NCBI GenBank assembly: GCA_034429215.1 | Contig: DAOUGI010000108.1 | Location: 91,824 to 155,823 of the forward strand | DNA length: 64,000 nucleotides | Reading direction: 5' to 3' | DNA from: JAFGOG01 sp034429215 | GTDB taxonomy: Bacteria; Chloroflexota; Anaerolineae; JAAYZQ01 | Made by a program: the position numbers and the translations under genes | Part shown: one piece after another, positions 18,843 through 27,514 of the stretch | Position numbering within the stretch: position 1 is the stretch's first letter | Layout: the number at the start of each line of letters is the position of its first letter | Notes under the pieces: generated by a model | What the model was told of the DNA's origin: nothing | Seen by the model: the letters and a program-made list of their open reading frames with translations, nothing else | Databases searched by the model: none

Positions 18843-18879
18843 CTTGCCTCGTAAAGCCTGACCATACAGGCCAGGGTGA

Positions 18880-19893
18880 CTAGCGAATTACCTCGTCTGC
18901 CTGGGCCAGCAGACCCTCGGGCACGGTAAGCCCCAGCTTTTGAGCGGCTGTATAGTTGATCTGCAGGAAATTCTCGGCCGAGACCACGGGGATCGTGCCG
19001 GCCTGGGCGCCCTTGAGGACCTTGTCGACGAGGGCCGCCGCTTGCTTGCCGGTGGCGACGTTGTTTATATTCACCCCGTACACGGACGCATACTCTCCCA
19101 GCGTCATCAAGGCCCCGCCAAACGGGATCTTGTGCTCGGTCGCGAACTTGGCCAAAACGATAAAGGCGTCGGGCGTCACGCCCAGAGGCTCGGCTATCAA
19201 CAGGATAGCGTCCAGGCCGGCGTCAGTCGACGTCGCTCGCGCCTGCAGGTCGGCCTCCAGCTCGGCCGCGTTGTCGGCAGGAGCCTCAATCAGTGTGATC
19301 CCCGCCGCCTTGGCCGCCGGGCGCACTATCTCGAGCTGAGAATCTACAATGGGGTAGCCTCGCTGATAGGGGATGTACACCCGCTTGGCCTGCGGCGCCA
19401 GCTCAAGCATGACCTCGAAACGCCTGAGCGCCAGGTCCGGGCCGGGGTAGCGCACCCCGGTGATGTTGCCGCCCGGCTCGCGCACACTGTCGATCAGGTT
19501 CATGCCTTCTACCTGGGCAAAGGCAAAAACAACCGGGATGCCGGTTCCCTCCGTGGCGGTCTTGGCTTCCTGAGAGGCTTCGGTGGGGAACACAAAGATG
19601 ACGTCGACCTTGTCGGCCACGAACTTGTCGAGAATGGTCTTGTAGGCCGCCATGTCAAAGTTCGTTTTCTGCACGTCGTAGGTGATATCCTCCCCTTCAA
19701 CATAGCCCAGCTCGGCCATTCCCGCCTTGAGCCCATCTGTTATGTCAGCTACAAAATCGAGCCCAGACAGGACACCCACCCGGTATGCCTTGGGCTTTTG
19801 GGCGCCACAGCCGCTCAACAGCAGGGCAAGTACGAGCGCCCCTAAAATCGGCCAGCTACTTTGCATTCGCCGAGAACGATTATGACCTCTCAT
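18880..19893 (-). CDS. ABC-type substrate-binding lipoprotein, PF04392 (TrpX/YtrF-like) family
   Basis: The 337-residue protein has a basic N-terminus, a hydrophobic segment and a lipobox ending LLSGCG, so it should be a lipoprotein. The mature part matches the ABC_sub_bind (PF04392) family: YRVGVLSGLDFVADITDGLK at the start, ELGYVEGEDI, IFVFPTEASQEAKTAT, NITGVRYPGPDL and the late NNVATGKQAAALVDKVLKG. Characterised relatives bind tryptophan or other aromatic compounds, but the ligand here cannot be read from sequence. No permease or ATPase partners are present. The 65-bp gap upstream (19894-19958) carries one CCCGCC-family repeat copy. Confidence 0.85.
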   Translation of the reverse strand: MRGHNRSRRMQSSWPILGALVLALLLSGCGAQKPKAYRVGVLSGLDFVADITDGLKAGMAELGYVEGEDITYDVQKTNFDMAAYKTILDKFVADKVDVIFVFPTEASQEAKTATEGTGIPVVFAFAQVEGMNLIDSVREPGGNITGVRYPGPDLALRRFEVMLELAPQAKRVYIPYQRGYPIVDSQLEIVRPAAKAAGITLIEAPADNAAELEADLQARATSTDAGLDAILLIAEPLGVTPDAFIVLAKFATEHKIPFGGALMTLGEYASVYGVNINNVATGKQAAALVDKVLKGAQAGTIPVVSAENFLQINYTAAQKLGLTVPEGLLAQADEVIR

Positions 19894-19958
19894 CGCTTTT
19901 TCACCCCTGTCTCTACGAGAATCCTCAATGTACCGCCCTACTCTGGCGGGATTATCTA

Positions 19959-22694
19959 CTACCGGACCTGCTCCTGGCCTAGCCGGATTACTACCTGCTC
20001 CAGCTCCATCGCTTTATAGATCTCATCCGCCGCCGTCCTGACCACTGCCTCCACATCCAGCGTCTCGCGCATGCGGGCCGTCACCTCGCCAATCAACCGC
20101 TCCTGCGCTGCGCGGCGCTGTGTGCTGTCGTACAGCCGGGCGCCCTCCAGCGCCGTTCCCAACTGGTCGGCTATCGCCTCCAACAGAGCCACCTCCTGGT
20201 CCGACCAGACGCCTTCGGGACGATAGGTATCCAGCACCCCAACCACATCACCACGAACTTTGATCGGCACGGCCAGGGGTACCTTCTCAGACTCCTCGGC
20301 CGGGATCCGGCTCGGATCTTGACCGCGGACCGGTTGCCCCCTCTCCATCGCCCATTCCATCTCCGGCCGCCATACGTCGGCAGCGGAGGTGACACCCCGC
20401 TCATCACTGCGGAAGGCCAGGTCAGGCCGGGCCCGCACCATCTCTGCCCATCCTCGCCGGCTCACCTCGCCATAGGCGCGGCCGGCCGCCTCCAGCGCCT
20501 GCTGGCTCGCGGCAAAGAGTTGGGCATTGTCCAGCGCCACCGCCACCTGGTCGGCCATCGTTTGCAGGACAACCAACGAGTCCTGGTCAAAGGCAGCGGG
20601 CTGCGCGCTCTGCACGGTCAGCGCTCCCAGCACCCGGCCCCGCGAGCGGAGCGGCAGCGCCGCCTCGGAACGCGTTTCCGGCAGCTCGGTCGTGGCCACC
20701 CGCACCGCATCCTCTCCCACGTCGAGGGCGATACGTGCCTCGCCGTGCTCCACGCACCAGCCGATCATGCCCTCGCCAGAGCGGATGCGGTGCTCGCGGG
20801 CCAGCATGGCCTGGCCCGCCGCGCCCGTGCCGGCGCGCAGGATTGCCCACTCTCTGCTCTCGTCCAACAGGAACATGCCGACATAGTACAGGTTGAACCG
20901 ATCCCGGATCAGCCCAACCACCTGCCTGATCAGCGCCTCCGTTTCCAGGATCGACGCTGCCGCCTGCCCCACCTCGGCCGATGCCTGCAAATAGCTCGAC
21001 CGCTGCTCCAGGGCCGAGGTGCGCTCGGCCACACGCTGCTCCAGCCCGCCGATCAGCTCGCGCAGTTGGCCTGTCATCCGGTTAAATCCCTTGGCCAACG
21101 TGCCGATCTCATCCTCGCGCTCCACCTCCGCGCTCAGTGCCAGGTCGCCGGCCGCGATCTTGCTCGACGTCTCGGCCAGATTCGACAACGGCCTGGCGAT
21201 GGAGCGGGTGATCAGCAGCGCCGCACCCAACGCCAGCAGCACGGCCCCCGCTGCCACGGCCAGGTTGGTCAGCAACACCGTCTGGACGGTACTCACCGTC
21301 TCGCCCTGTTCCTGCTCGGCCAGCATCGCCGCCCCCAGCGACGGCAGCCAGCGGTAGACGCCCACCACCGCCACGCCCTGATAATCATCGTACAACCCCG
21401 AGCCGCTCTCCTGTGCGCCAACCGCTCTCTCACTGCCCAGCGTCTGCACCCTGACATCCTGCCCACTGATCTGGGGATAGCCCCAGTTCGGGGTCACCAG
21501 GCTGTAATCGGGTCCAACCAGGTAGATCTCACCTGTCTCGCCCAATCCCAACCGCTTGGCCAGGATCGCATCCAACACCTCCATGCTCGGCCGCCCGGCC
21601 AGCACGCCGCTCGCCTGGCCCGCCGAATTGGTCAATGGTCGGGAAAGTACCATCGTCGCCCGGCCCAACGTCAGCCAATAGGAGGGCGGGCTGACGTATG
21701 GTCCGGCCAACCCCTCGCGAAAGTATGCCTGGCCGGCCTCTAGCTGGCCCTCCCGCGACGGATCGGTGGACAGTATCACCTTACCCTGCGAGTCCAGGAT
21801 ATATACCTCCTCAAACCGGTCCGACTGCTCCACATGAGCCTGAAAACGTTCCGCCAGCTGCTGGCGAGCGTACTCGTACGATCCAAACTGGGGCGCTGTT
21901 TGAAGAACCACCTGCGCCTGCTCCGCCGTCTGTTCGGTGTTTAGCAAGATCGTCATGTCCGACGTCAGCGTGTCGAGCCAGGTTTGGATCTCACGCTCCT
22001 TCAGGGTGGCTGCCAATCCCAGCTGGTCCATCACCTGGCGCTGCCCATTCTGGAAGGTCACTACCGCCGACGCTGCGCTGATGGCCACCCCCACCAACAG
22101 GGCAATGGCGCCAAAAGAGATCAGCAGCCGGGTGCGGATCGTGCCGATGCGAAAGGCACGGACTACCTGCACCCCGGTCACCAACACCATGGCAGCGGAG
22201 GCGGCCGGCACGACAATGCGCAGAACCGGCGACTGGTTGATGTCGTAGCGGCTGACGGGCTCAACCAACGCCACGAACAACGTCCAGGCCAAATACACGG
22301 CCATGGCCGCCAGCCACAACCCCCACCGGCGGGGAATAAAGGCGGTCCCAACCAGCAGGATCAGCAGCGTCACGGCGATCAGATCGTATACGGTGGAGCC
22401 GCGCCACGTCAGATCGCCGACGCCAAACGCGATCATCACTGCCACCCACACGACAACCGCCGACCACTCGAGCCTTTGGCGACGAGCCAACAGCCAGGCC
22501 GGAGCCATGCATGCCACGGTCACTGCCAGTGCTATGGCGTTGGCCCCTATCTGCCATACCCCGGCTATCACATAGATCGCCAGGTATAGCGCCAGTATCC
22601 CCAGCCCCATGACCGTGCCGACTGCGATCAACCGCATTGCCAGCCGGGACCTTTGTTCGGTCAGCTCCTCCTGGATCAACTTCCCTTCAGGCAT
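19959..22694 (-). CDS. 6TM-dCache-HAMP-GAF-GAF membrane sensor, no kinase domain
   Basis: The 911-residue protein starts with a MASE-like bundle of about six transmembrane helices (20-180), then another helix (about 190-212). A dCache-like extracytoplasmic region (about 215-470), a helix (about 475-497), HAMP, and a coiled coil with GLEQRVAERT follow. Two GAF domains (about 570-735 and 740-865) and the shared C-terminal motif ending VVIRLGQEQVR complete it. It therefore combines two possible membrane inputs. It has no output domain. A GGAGG site 9 bases before the ATG supports the start. It lies 18 bp after the 999-residue paralogue, and its GAF1 is close to those of the 753- and 999-residue proteins. 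Confidence 0.87.
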   Translation of the reverse strand: MPEGKLIQEELTEQRSRLAMRLIAVGTVMGLGILALYLAIYVIAGVWQIGANAIALAVTVACMAPAWLLARRQRLEWSAVVVWVAVMIAFGVGDLTWRGSTVYDLIAVTLLILLVGTAFIPRRWGLWLAAMAVYLAWTLFVALVEPVSRYDINQSPVLRIVVPAASAAMVLVTGVQVVRAFRIGTIRTRLLISFGAIALLVGVAISAASAVVTFQNGQRQVMDQLGLAATLKEREIQTWLDTLTSDMTILLNTEQTAEQAQVVLQTAPQFGSYEYARQQLAERFQAHVEQSDRFEEVYILDSQGKVILSTDPSREGQLEAGQAYFREGLAGPYVSPPSYWLTLGRATMVLSRPLTNSAGQASGVLAGRPSMEVLDAILAKRLGLGETGEIYLVGPDYSLVTPNWGYPQISGQDVRVQTLGSERAVGAQESGSGLYDDYQGVAVVGVYRWLPSLGAAMLAEQEQGETVSTVQTVLLTNLAVAAGAVLLALGAALLITRSIARPLSNLAETSSKIAAGDLALSAEVEREDEIGTLAKGFNRMTGQLRELIGGLEQRVAERTSALEQRSSYLQASAEVGQAAASILETEALIRQVVGLIRDRFNLYYVGMFLLDESREWAILRAGTGAAGQAMLAREHRIRSGEGMIGWCVEHGEARIALDVGEDAVRVATTELPETRSEAALPLRSRGRVLGALTVQSAQPAAFDQDSLVVLQTMADQVAVALDNAQLFAASQQALEAAGRAYGEVSRRGWAEMVRARPDLAFRSDERGVTSAADVWRPEMEWAMERGQPVRGQDPSRIPAEESEKVPLAVPIKVRGDVVGVLDTYRPEGVWSDQEVALLEAIADQLGTALEGARLYDSTQRRAAQERLIGEVTARMRETLDVEAVVRTAADEIYKAMELEQVVIRLGQEQVR

Positions 22695-22712
22695 ACCTTG
22701 AACCTCCAGCCC

Positions 22713-25712
22713 CTACCGCCCAGCCTCAGGCTCAGCAGAGGCAGCCGCCGTGTGCGGCGCGCCGCCGCCCTCCCGGCCTGGCCGGCCGGGATTTCTGGGG
22801 TCTCGCAGCCGCACCACCACCTCGGGCAGTCCCAGCGCTTGTCGCACCTCCTGCACCGCCGTCCGCAGCACGGTCTCCATATCCAGCGTCTCGCGGATGC
22901 GGGCGGTGACCTCGCCGGTCAGGCGCTCGCTGACGGCCCGCTGTTGCGTCGCCTGGTACAGCCGGGCGCTGTCCAGCGCCGTTCCTACCTGGTCGATCAA
23001 CGCCTCGAGGAGATCCTTTTCCTCGGTTGTCCAGCCCCGCAGTGGGGCGCCGGGATCCTTGCGAAAGCTCAACACCCCTACCACTTCGTTTCGCACCTTG
23101 AGTGGAATGGCCAGCACCACGCCATCCTCTTGATCCTGCCGGCCGGGGCTTGCCACGCTCTGTCCCGTCTCCACTGCCTGCACCATCTCCGCCGGCCACA
23201 GTCCGCCCCGAGCGGTCGGCTCCATGGCCCCTTGAGCATAGCGATACCCCCACTCCTGCCTTCCGTGCAGCAGCTCGCCCCACGCCTCGCGGCTCACCTC
23301 GCCATACGCTCGCCGCGCCGACTCGAGCGCCTCCCGGCTCTCTTCAAACAGCCGGGCATTATCCAACGCCACCGCCACCTGGTCGGCCATCGTCTGCAAA
23401 ACCGCTATCGTGTCGGCATCGAATGCCAGCGCCTCCGCGCTCTGCACCGTCAGCGCTCCCAGCACACGCCCTCGCGACCGCAGCGGCAGCGCCGCCTCCG
23501 ACCGCGTCTCTGACAACTCCGGGGTCGCCAGCCGCACCGCGTCGGCTTCGGCCTGCAAGGCCACCCGCGCCTGGGCATGGGCGATGCTCCATCCAACCAT
23601 CCCATGCCCCAACTGCACCCGGTGACCCCGCGCCAGCATCGCCCGGCCCGCCTCGCCTGTCCCTGCTTGCAGCACCGCCCATTCACTTGTGCCGGATGTC
23701 TCTGCCGGCCTTGCCCGGTCGGTCAGGAACAGGCCCACGTAGTACAGCTCAAACCGCTCGCGGATCAGCTCCACCACCTGCGCAGTCAACGCATCCGCGT
23801 CCAGGATCGAGCCCACCGCCCGCCCCACCTCTGCCGACGCCTGTAGATAGGCCGACCGCCGCTCCAGGTCCGCCGTCCGCTCTGCTACCCGCTGCTCTAG
23901 CCCGCCGATCAGGTCGCGCAACTGCCCGGTCATCCGGTTAAAGGCGCGACCGAGCGTCCCGAACTCGTCTTCACTCTCCACCGGCGCGCTGCGCTCCAGG
24001 TCGCCGCCAGCGATGGCTACCGCCGTTTCGGTCAGTCCACCCACCGGATGGAGTGCCTGGCGCACCGTCAACACCATCAGGCCAAGCAGCAACAGCACGC
24101 CGCCGGCGATAAAAGCCATCGCCATCGCCTGCAACTGGCTCAGCGCGCTGAGAAAATCTTCGTTCGGCTGCTGGACGACCACACCCCAGCCATACTCCAT
24201 CTCGTCTACATAGGCCTGCCACTGCCGGCCGGCTTCGTCGGTGAACTCGATCCGCCCTCGGCTGCCCGACCGCAGCGCCTTCACCGGCGGATAATCGCTC
24301 AAATCGCCCAGCGGCGTGATCGGCACAGAGCTGCTGATGTCACCCAACCCTGCCGGCATCGTCTCCGGATAAGCAACTACCAGGCTGTCGGCGTCTACCA
24401 CGTAGGAAAAGCCGGCCTCGCCTACCGTACTGAGCTGCACCTGCCGGGCCACGTCGGTCAGCTCGCTGGCAAACATCCCCACGCCGGCGATCGCCCCCGA
24501 CTCTGCCAGGATAGGGGCCGATGCTACCAGCGCCGGCCTCCCGGTTGTGCGGCCGATCAACATCTGCAACGTCAGGGGCGCGCCGCCAACCGCACCCTGG
24601 TACCAGGCCCGGTCACTGTAATCGGTCAGCTTGCCGGCGTCGTTGCGCGCGACATTCATCCCCTGCCGATCGGTCGTGCTCACCAGGTACATCTGCGGGT
24701 GGGTAGCCGCCATCGCCTCCAGGATCGGCTTTTGCTCGGCGGCATCCATCCCGACGATCTGCGGCAGCATCACCAGCTCGTTCAGCGCCGCCACATTCAG
24801 ATCCAGCCACGTCGTCGTGTTAGACACTACCGCCCGGCCGGCCGTCGCCATCTGCTCGTCAGACTTGAGCTGGATGGCAGTGTCAGCCCGCGACAGCACC
24901 ACCCCGATCAGCCCGGCGAACAGCGGCAGGGCCACCACCAACAACAGCACCGTCAGCCTGGTGCGCACCCGGCCCGCCTGCGCCCGCCGCTCCGAAATCA
25001 TCTGCCGGAACGTGGCGTAGGCCAGCGATACGGTGTACACCGTGCTGACAACCAGCGCCATCGCGGGGGTGACCACCGGCCCGTGCAGCGTGCTCATCAG
25101 CGCCAACGCTATCACCTGCGCTCCCAGCAGCAGCCACGCCATCCGCCGCGTCACAAACGTCATCTTCCGGTCGCGGGCCAGTAGGTACACCAGCATCAGA
25201 ACCGGCAGCGAGCCCAGCACATACGTCATCAGCGGCCGCAGGAACCCCGAGATAACCCCAGACGCCGACTCGGCCAGCGGCACAAACCCGCCCACATAGT
25301 CAACAGGCGGCGTGTACCACAACCGCGTCCCGAATAGCACGTCGACCAGGGTAAACACAATCGGCAGGGTGCTCAAAGCGTAAACCAAGAACCACGCGCG
25401 TCGGGCCCCAGACCGCCAACCCCTCGGCAGCCACTCGGGCTTGATCAGCACCACCGTCACCACCAGGATCCCTGCCACCACGGAGGTCGACGTCGCCACG
25501 TACAGCGGCAGCCCAATCCGGTACACCGGCGTCGGATCGAGAACCAGGCCGACGCTCAGTGTATTGAGCGTAATCGCCAGGAACAGCGCCGCCACGCCGC
25601 GGTTGCCAATGTGCCGGGGGTTCAGAAGGAACACATACAGCATCAGAACAAACTCGACGACGGCCATGAACCAGGCGACCAGTTGCAGCGTTTGGCTTGT
25701 GGCGTAGCTCAT
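22713..25712 (-). CDS. 7TM-dCache-HAMP-GAF-GAF membrane sensor, no kinase domain
   Basis: The 999-residue protein begins with about seven transmembrane helices (residues 10-235), like the N-terminal 7TM region of some histidine kinases. A helix (about 252-275), a dCache region (about 280-530), a helix (about 538-560), HAMP and two GAF domains follow. It closes with the shared aborted GAF start (LDMETVLRTAVQEV, then VVVRL) and a repeat-coded tail. In GAF1 a repeat adds RPAETSGTS between the first strands where the 911-residue paralogue reads straight through. The start overlaps the previous gene's stop (ATGA), with GGAGG 7 bases upstream. No enzymatic output is visible. Confidence 0.87.
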   Translation of the reverse strand: MSYATSQTLQLVAWFMAVVEFVLMLYVFLLNPRHIGNRGVAALFLAITLNTLSVGLVLDPTPVYRIGLPLYVATSTSVVAGILVVTVVLIKPEWLPRGWRSGARRAWFLVYALSTLPIVFTLVDVLFGTRLWYTPPVDYVGGFVPLAESASGVISGFLRPLMTYVLGSLPVLMLVYLLARDRKMTFVTRRMAWLLLGAQVIALALMSTLHGPVVTPAMALVVSTVYTVSLAYATFRQMISERRAQAGRVRTRLTVLLLVVALPLFAGLIGVVLSRADTAIQLKSDEQMATAGRAVVSNTTTWLDLNVAALNELVMLPQIVGMDAAEQKPILEAMAATHPQMYLVSTTDRQGMNVARNDAGKLTDYSDRAWYQGAVGGAPLTLQMLIGRTTGRPALVASAPILAESGAIAGVGMFASELTDVARQVQLSTVGEAGFSYVVDADSLVVAYPETMPAGLGDISSSVPITPLGDLSDYPPVKALRSGSRGRIEFTDEAGRQWQAYVDEMEYGWGVVVQQPNEDFLSALSQLQAMAMAFIAGGVLLLLGLMVLTVRQALHPVGGLTETAVAIAGGDLERSAPVESEDEFGTLGRAFNRMTGQLRDLIGGLEQRVAERTADLERRSAYLQASAEVGRAVGSILDADALTAQVVELIRERFELYYVGLFLTDRARPAETSGTSEWAVLQAGTGEAGRAMLARGHRVQLGHGMVGWSIAHAQARVALQAEADAVRLATPELSETRSEAALPLRSRGRVLGALTVQSAEALAFDADTIAVLQTMADQVAVALDNARLFEESREALESARRAYGEVSREAWGELLHGRQEWGYRYAQGAMEPTARGGLWPAEMVQAVETGQSVASPGRQDQEDGVVLAIPLKVRNEVVGVLSFRKDPGAPLRGWTTEEKDLLEALIDQVGTALDSARLYQATQQRAVSERLTGEVTARIRETLDMETVLRTAVQEVRQALGLPEVVVRLRDPRNPGRPGREGGGAPHTAAASAEPEAGR

Positions 25713-27514
25713 CGGGCCACCTCCTCCGTCCCGCCAGGGGGCGGCGGGACTTCCCCGCCAGAGTACGGCGGGACTTGCTCATGGGGCCACTCGGCCTCGG
25801 ATAGCTGCCCGGGTCCCATTCGCACCTCCACCTCGGCCAGGCCCAGCGCTTCACCCACCTCACGGATCGCCGTCTGGAGCACCGTGTCAACATCCAGCGT
25901 CTCGCGCACCCGCGCTGTCACTTCGCCGATCAACCGCTCACGGCCGGCACGGCGCTGCGTCTCTTCGAAAAGCTGCGCGCTTTCCAGCGCCACGCTCAAC
26001 TGGCCGGCCATCGTCTCCATCAGGCTGACCTCGTCGGACGTCCAGGGCTCTCCCGCCTCAAGACGGCGGGACTTGCCTTCCGTTTCCCTGGCAAAACTCA
26101 ACACCCCCACCACCTGGTCGCGCACCTGGAGCGGAATGGCCAGCACCCCTTCACCCGCCCCTGTAACCCTCTGCCCGGTCTGCACCGCCTCCACCATCTC
26201 CGGCTGCCAGCTCCCATCGGTGGGCGACAGCGTCCCGCGGCTGTAGCTATAGCCCCACTCCCCGCGTACGCTCAACAGATCGGCCCACGCCTGCCGGCCG
26301 GCCTGGCCATAGGCCCGCCGCGCCGTCTCCAGCGCCTGCTGGCTCTCGGCAAACAGCCGCGCATTGTCGAGCGCCACCGCCACCTGGTCGGACACCGTCT
26401 CCAGCGCCGCCAGCGTGTCCCGGTCGAACCAATTCTTCTGATCGCTTTGCACGCTCAGCGCCCCGATCACCTGGCCGCGCGCGATCAACGGCAGCGCCGC
26501 CTCCGATTGGGTCAGGGCCACCTCCTGCCGCTCGACCCGCTGCGCCTCCTTGCGCACATCCTGCGTCACCCGGGCCTCGGCGCGCGCCGTGCACCAGCCG
26601 ATCATCGACGCCCCGCCCACCTCCAGGCGAAAACGCTCCTCGGCCAGCAGCCGCCCCGACTCGCCGGCCCCGGCCTGATACTCGGCCCACTGGCCGGTCT
26701 GGTCGAGCCGAAAAATGCCCACGTGGTACGCCTTAAAGTGATCCTGGATCGACTCGGCTATCCGCCACATCAGCTCCTGCGGGTCGAGAAGCGACGCCGC
26801 CGCCCGGCTGACCTCTAACGTCGCCTGTAACTGCTCCGAGCGCCGCTCCAGGGCAGCCAGCGACTCTTGCAGCGACGCCCGGCTCGACTCTAGCTCGCGG
26901 TTGCTCTCCACCAGCGCCAGCTCGCCCTGCCGCGCCCGCTCCAGCGCCCGCTCTGAAGTGCGCATGGCATAGCGGGACACCATCGCCGTCAGGCCCAACG
27001 ACGCCGCCAAAATGATCAGGTCAAAAGGCTCTGCGCCGCGCTTGATAAAGGTCATGATATGGTAGGTTTCGACGTACACCAGCCCCACAGCCGACAACAT
27101 GCTCGCCGCAAAAACCACCAGCGCCGCGCCGCGGGCCAACAACACGCCGGCCATCACCACGGTCAGCACATAGGCGCTGACCGTCACGTCGACCAGCCCG
27201 GCATAGCCATACATCGTCAGCGTGATCAGCAGCCAAAACGCCGCAATCAGTATGGCACTGGCCAACTGCACGTGGCCGCGGCGATTGAGCTGCATCAAGC
27301 CAAGGCTTACTCCGATCAGAACCACAACACTGCCGATCGTCGCTAGGCTGAGCAGGTCGGTCGCAAAGCCATAAAACGCCAGGATGACTACTATGGCAAC
27401 GGCCACAAACGCCATTATCGCCAGCAGGATCGTATGGAGCAGCCCGGCCGCGCGGGTCTTTTCCACATCCTCGAATATCGGCGGAGCAAACAGCTTTTTA
27501 ATCCGGGAGATCAT
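25709..27514 (-). CDS. Multi-TM GAF-GAF sensor, no kinase domain
   Basis: The 601-residue protein starts with the amphipathic motif KLFAPPIFEDVEKTRAAGLL, then about five to six transmembrane helices (25-190), a coiled coil (about 195-240) and two GAF domains (about 245-405 and 415-545). The shared C-terminal motif ends VEVRMG, and the tail (PPYSGGEVPPPPGG) is encoded by two palindromes 24 bp apart. It has no HAMP and no sizeable extracytoplasmic domain, so input must come through the membrane bundle or GAF ligands. It overlaps both neighbours by 4 bp (ATGA), which implies coupled translation. Confidence 0.86.
   Translation of the reverse strand: MISRIKKLFAPPIFEDVEKTRAAGLLHTILLAIMAFVAVAIVVILAFYGFATDLLSLATIGSVVVLIGVSLGLMQLNRRGHVQLASAILIAAFWLLITLTMYGYAGLVDVTVSAYVLTVVMAGVLLARGAALVVFAASMLSAVGLVYVETYHIMTFIKRGAEPFDLIILAASLGLTAMVSRYAMRTSERALERARQGELALVESNRELESSRASLQESLAALERRSEQLQATLEVSRAAASLLDPQELMWRIAESIQDHFKAYHVGIFRLDQTGQWAEYQAGAGESGRLLAEERFRLEVGGASMIGWCTARAEARVTQDVRKEAQRVERQEVALTQSEAALPLIARGQVIGALSVQSDQKNWFDRDTLAALETVSDQVAVALDNARLFAESQQALETARRAYGQAGRQAWADLLSVRGEWGYSYSRGTLSPTDGSWQPEMVEAVQTGQRVTGAGEGVLAIPLQVRDQVVGVLSFARETEGKSRRLEAGEPWTSDEVSLMETMAGQLSVALESAQLFEETQRRAGRERLIGEVTARVRETLDVDTVLQTAIREVGEALGLAEVEVRMGPGQLSEAEWPHEQVPPYSGGEVPPPPGGTEEVAR
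25730..25774. repeat. Tandem CCCGCC-family palindromes at a gene 3' end
   Basis: CCCGCC arms begin at 25730 and 25754, exactly 24 bp apart although the two units differ in loop sequence. They encode the C-terminal tail of the 601-residue sensor. Confidence 0.85.
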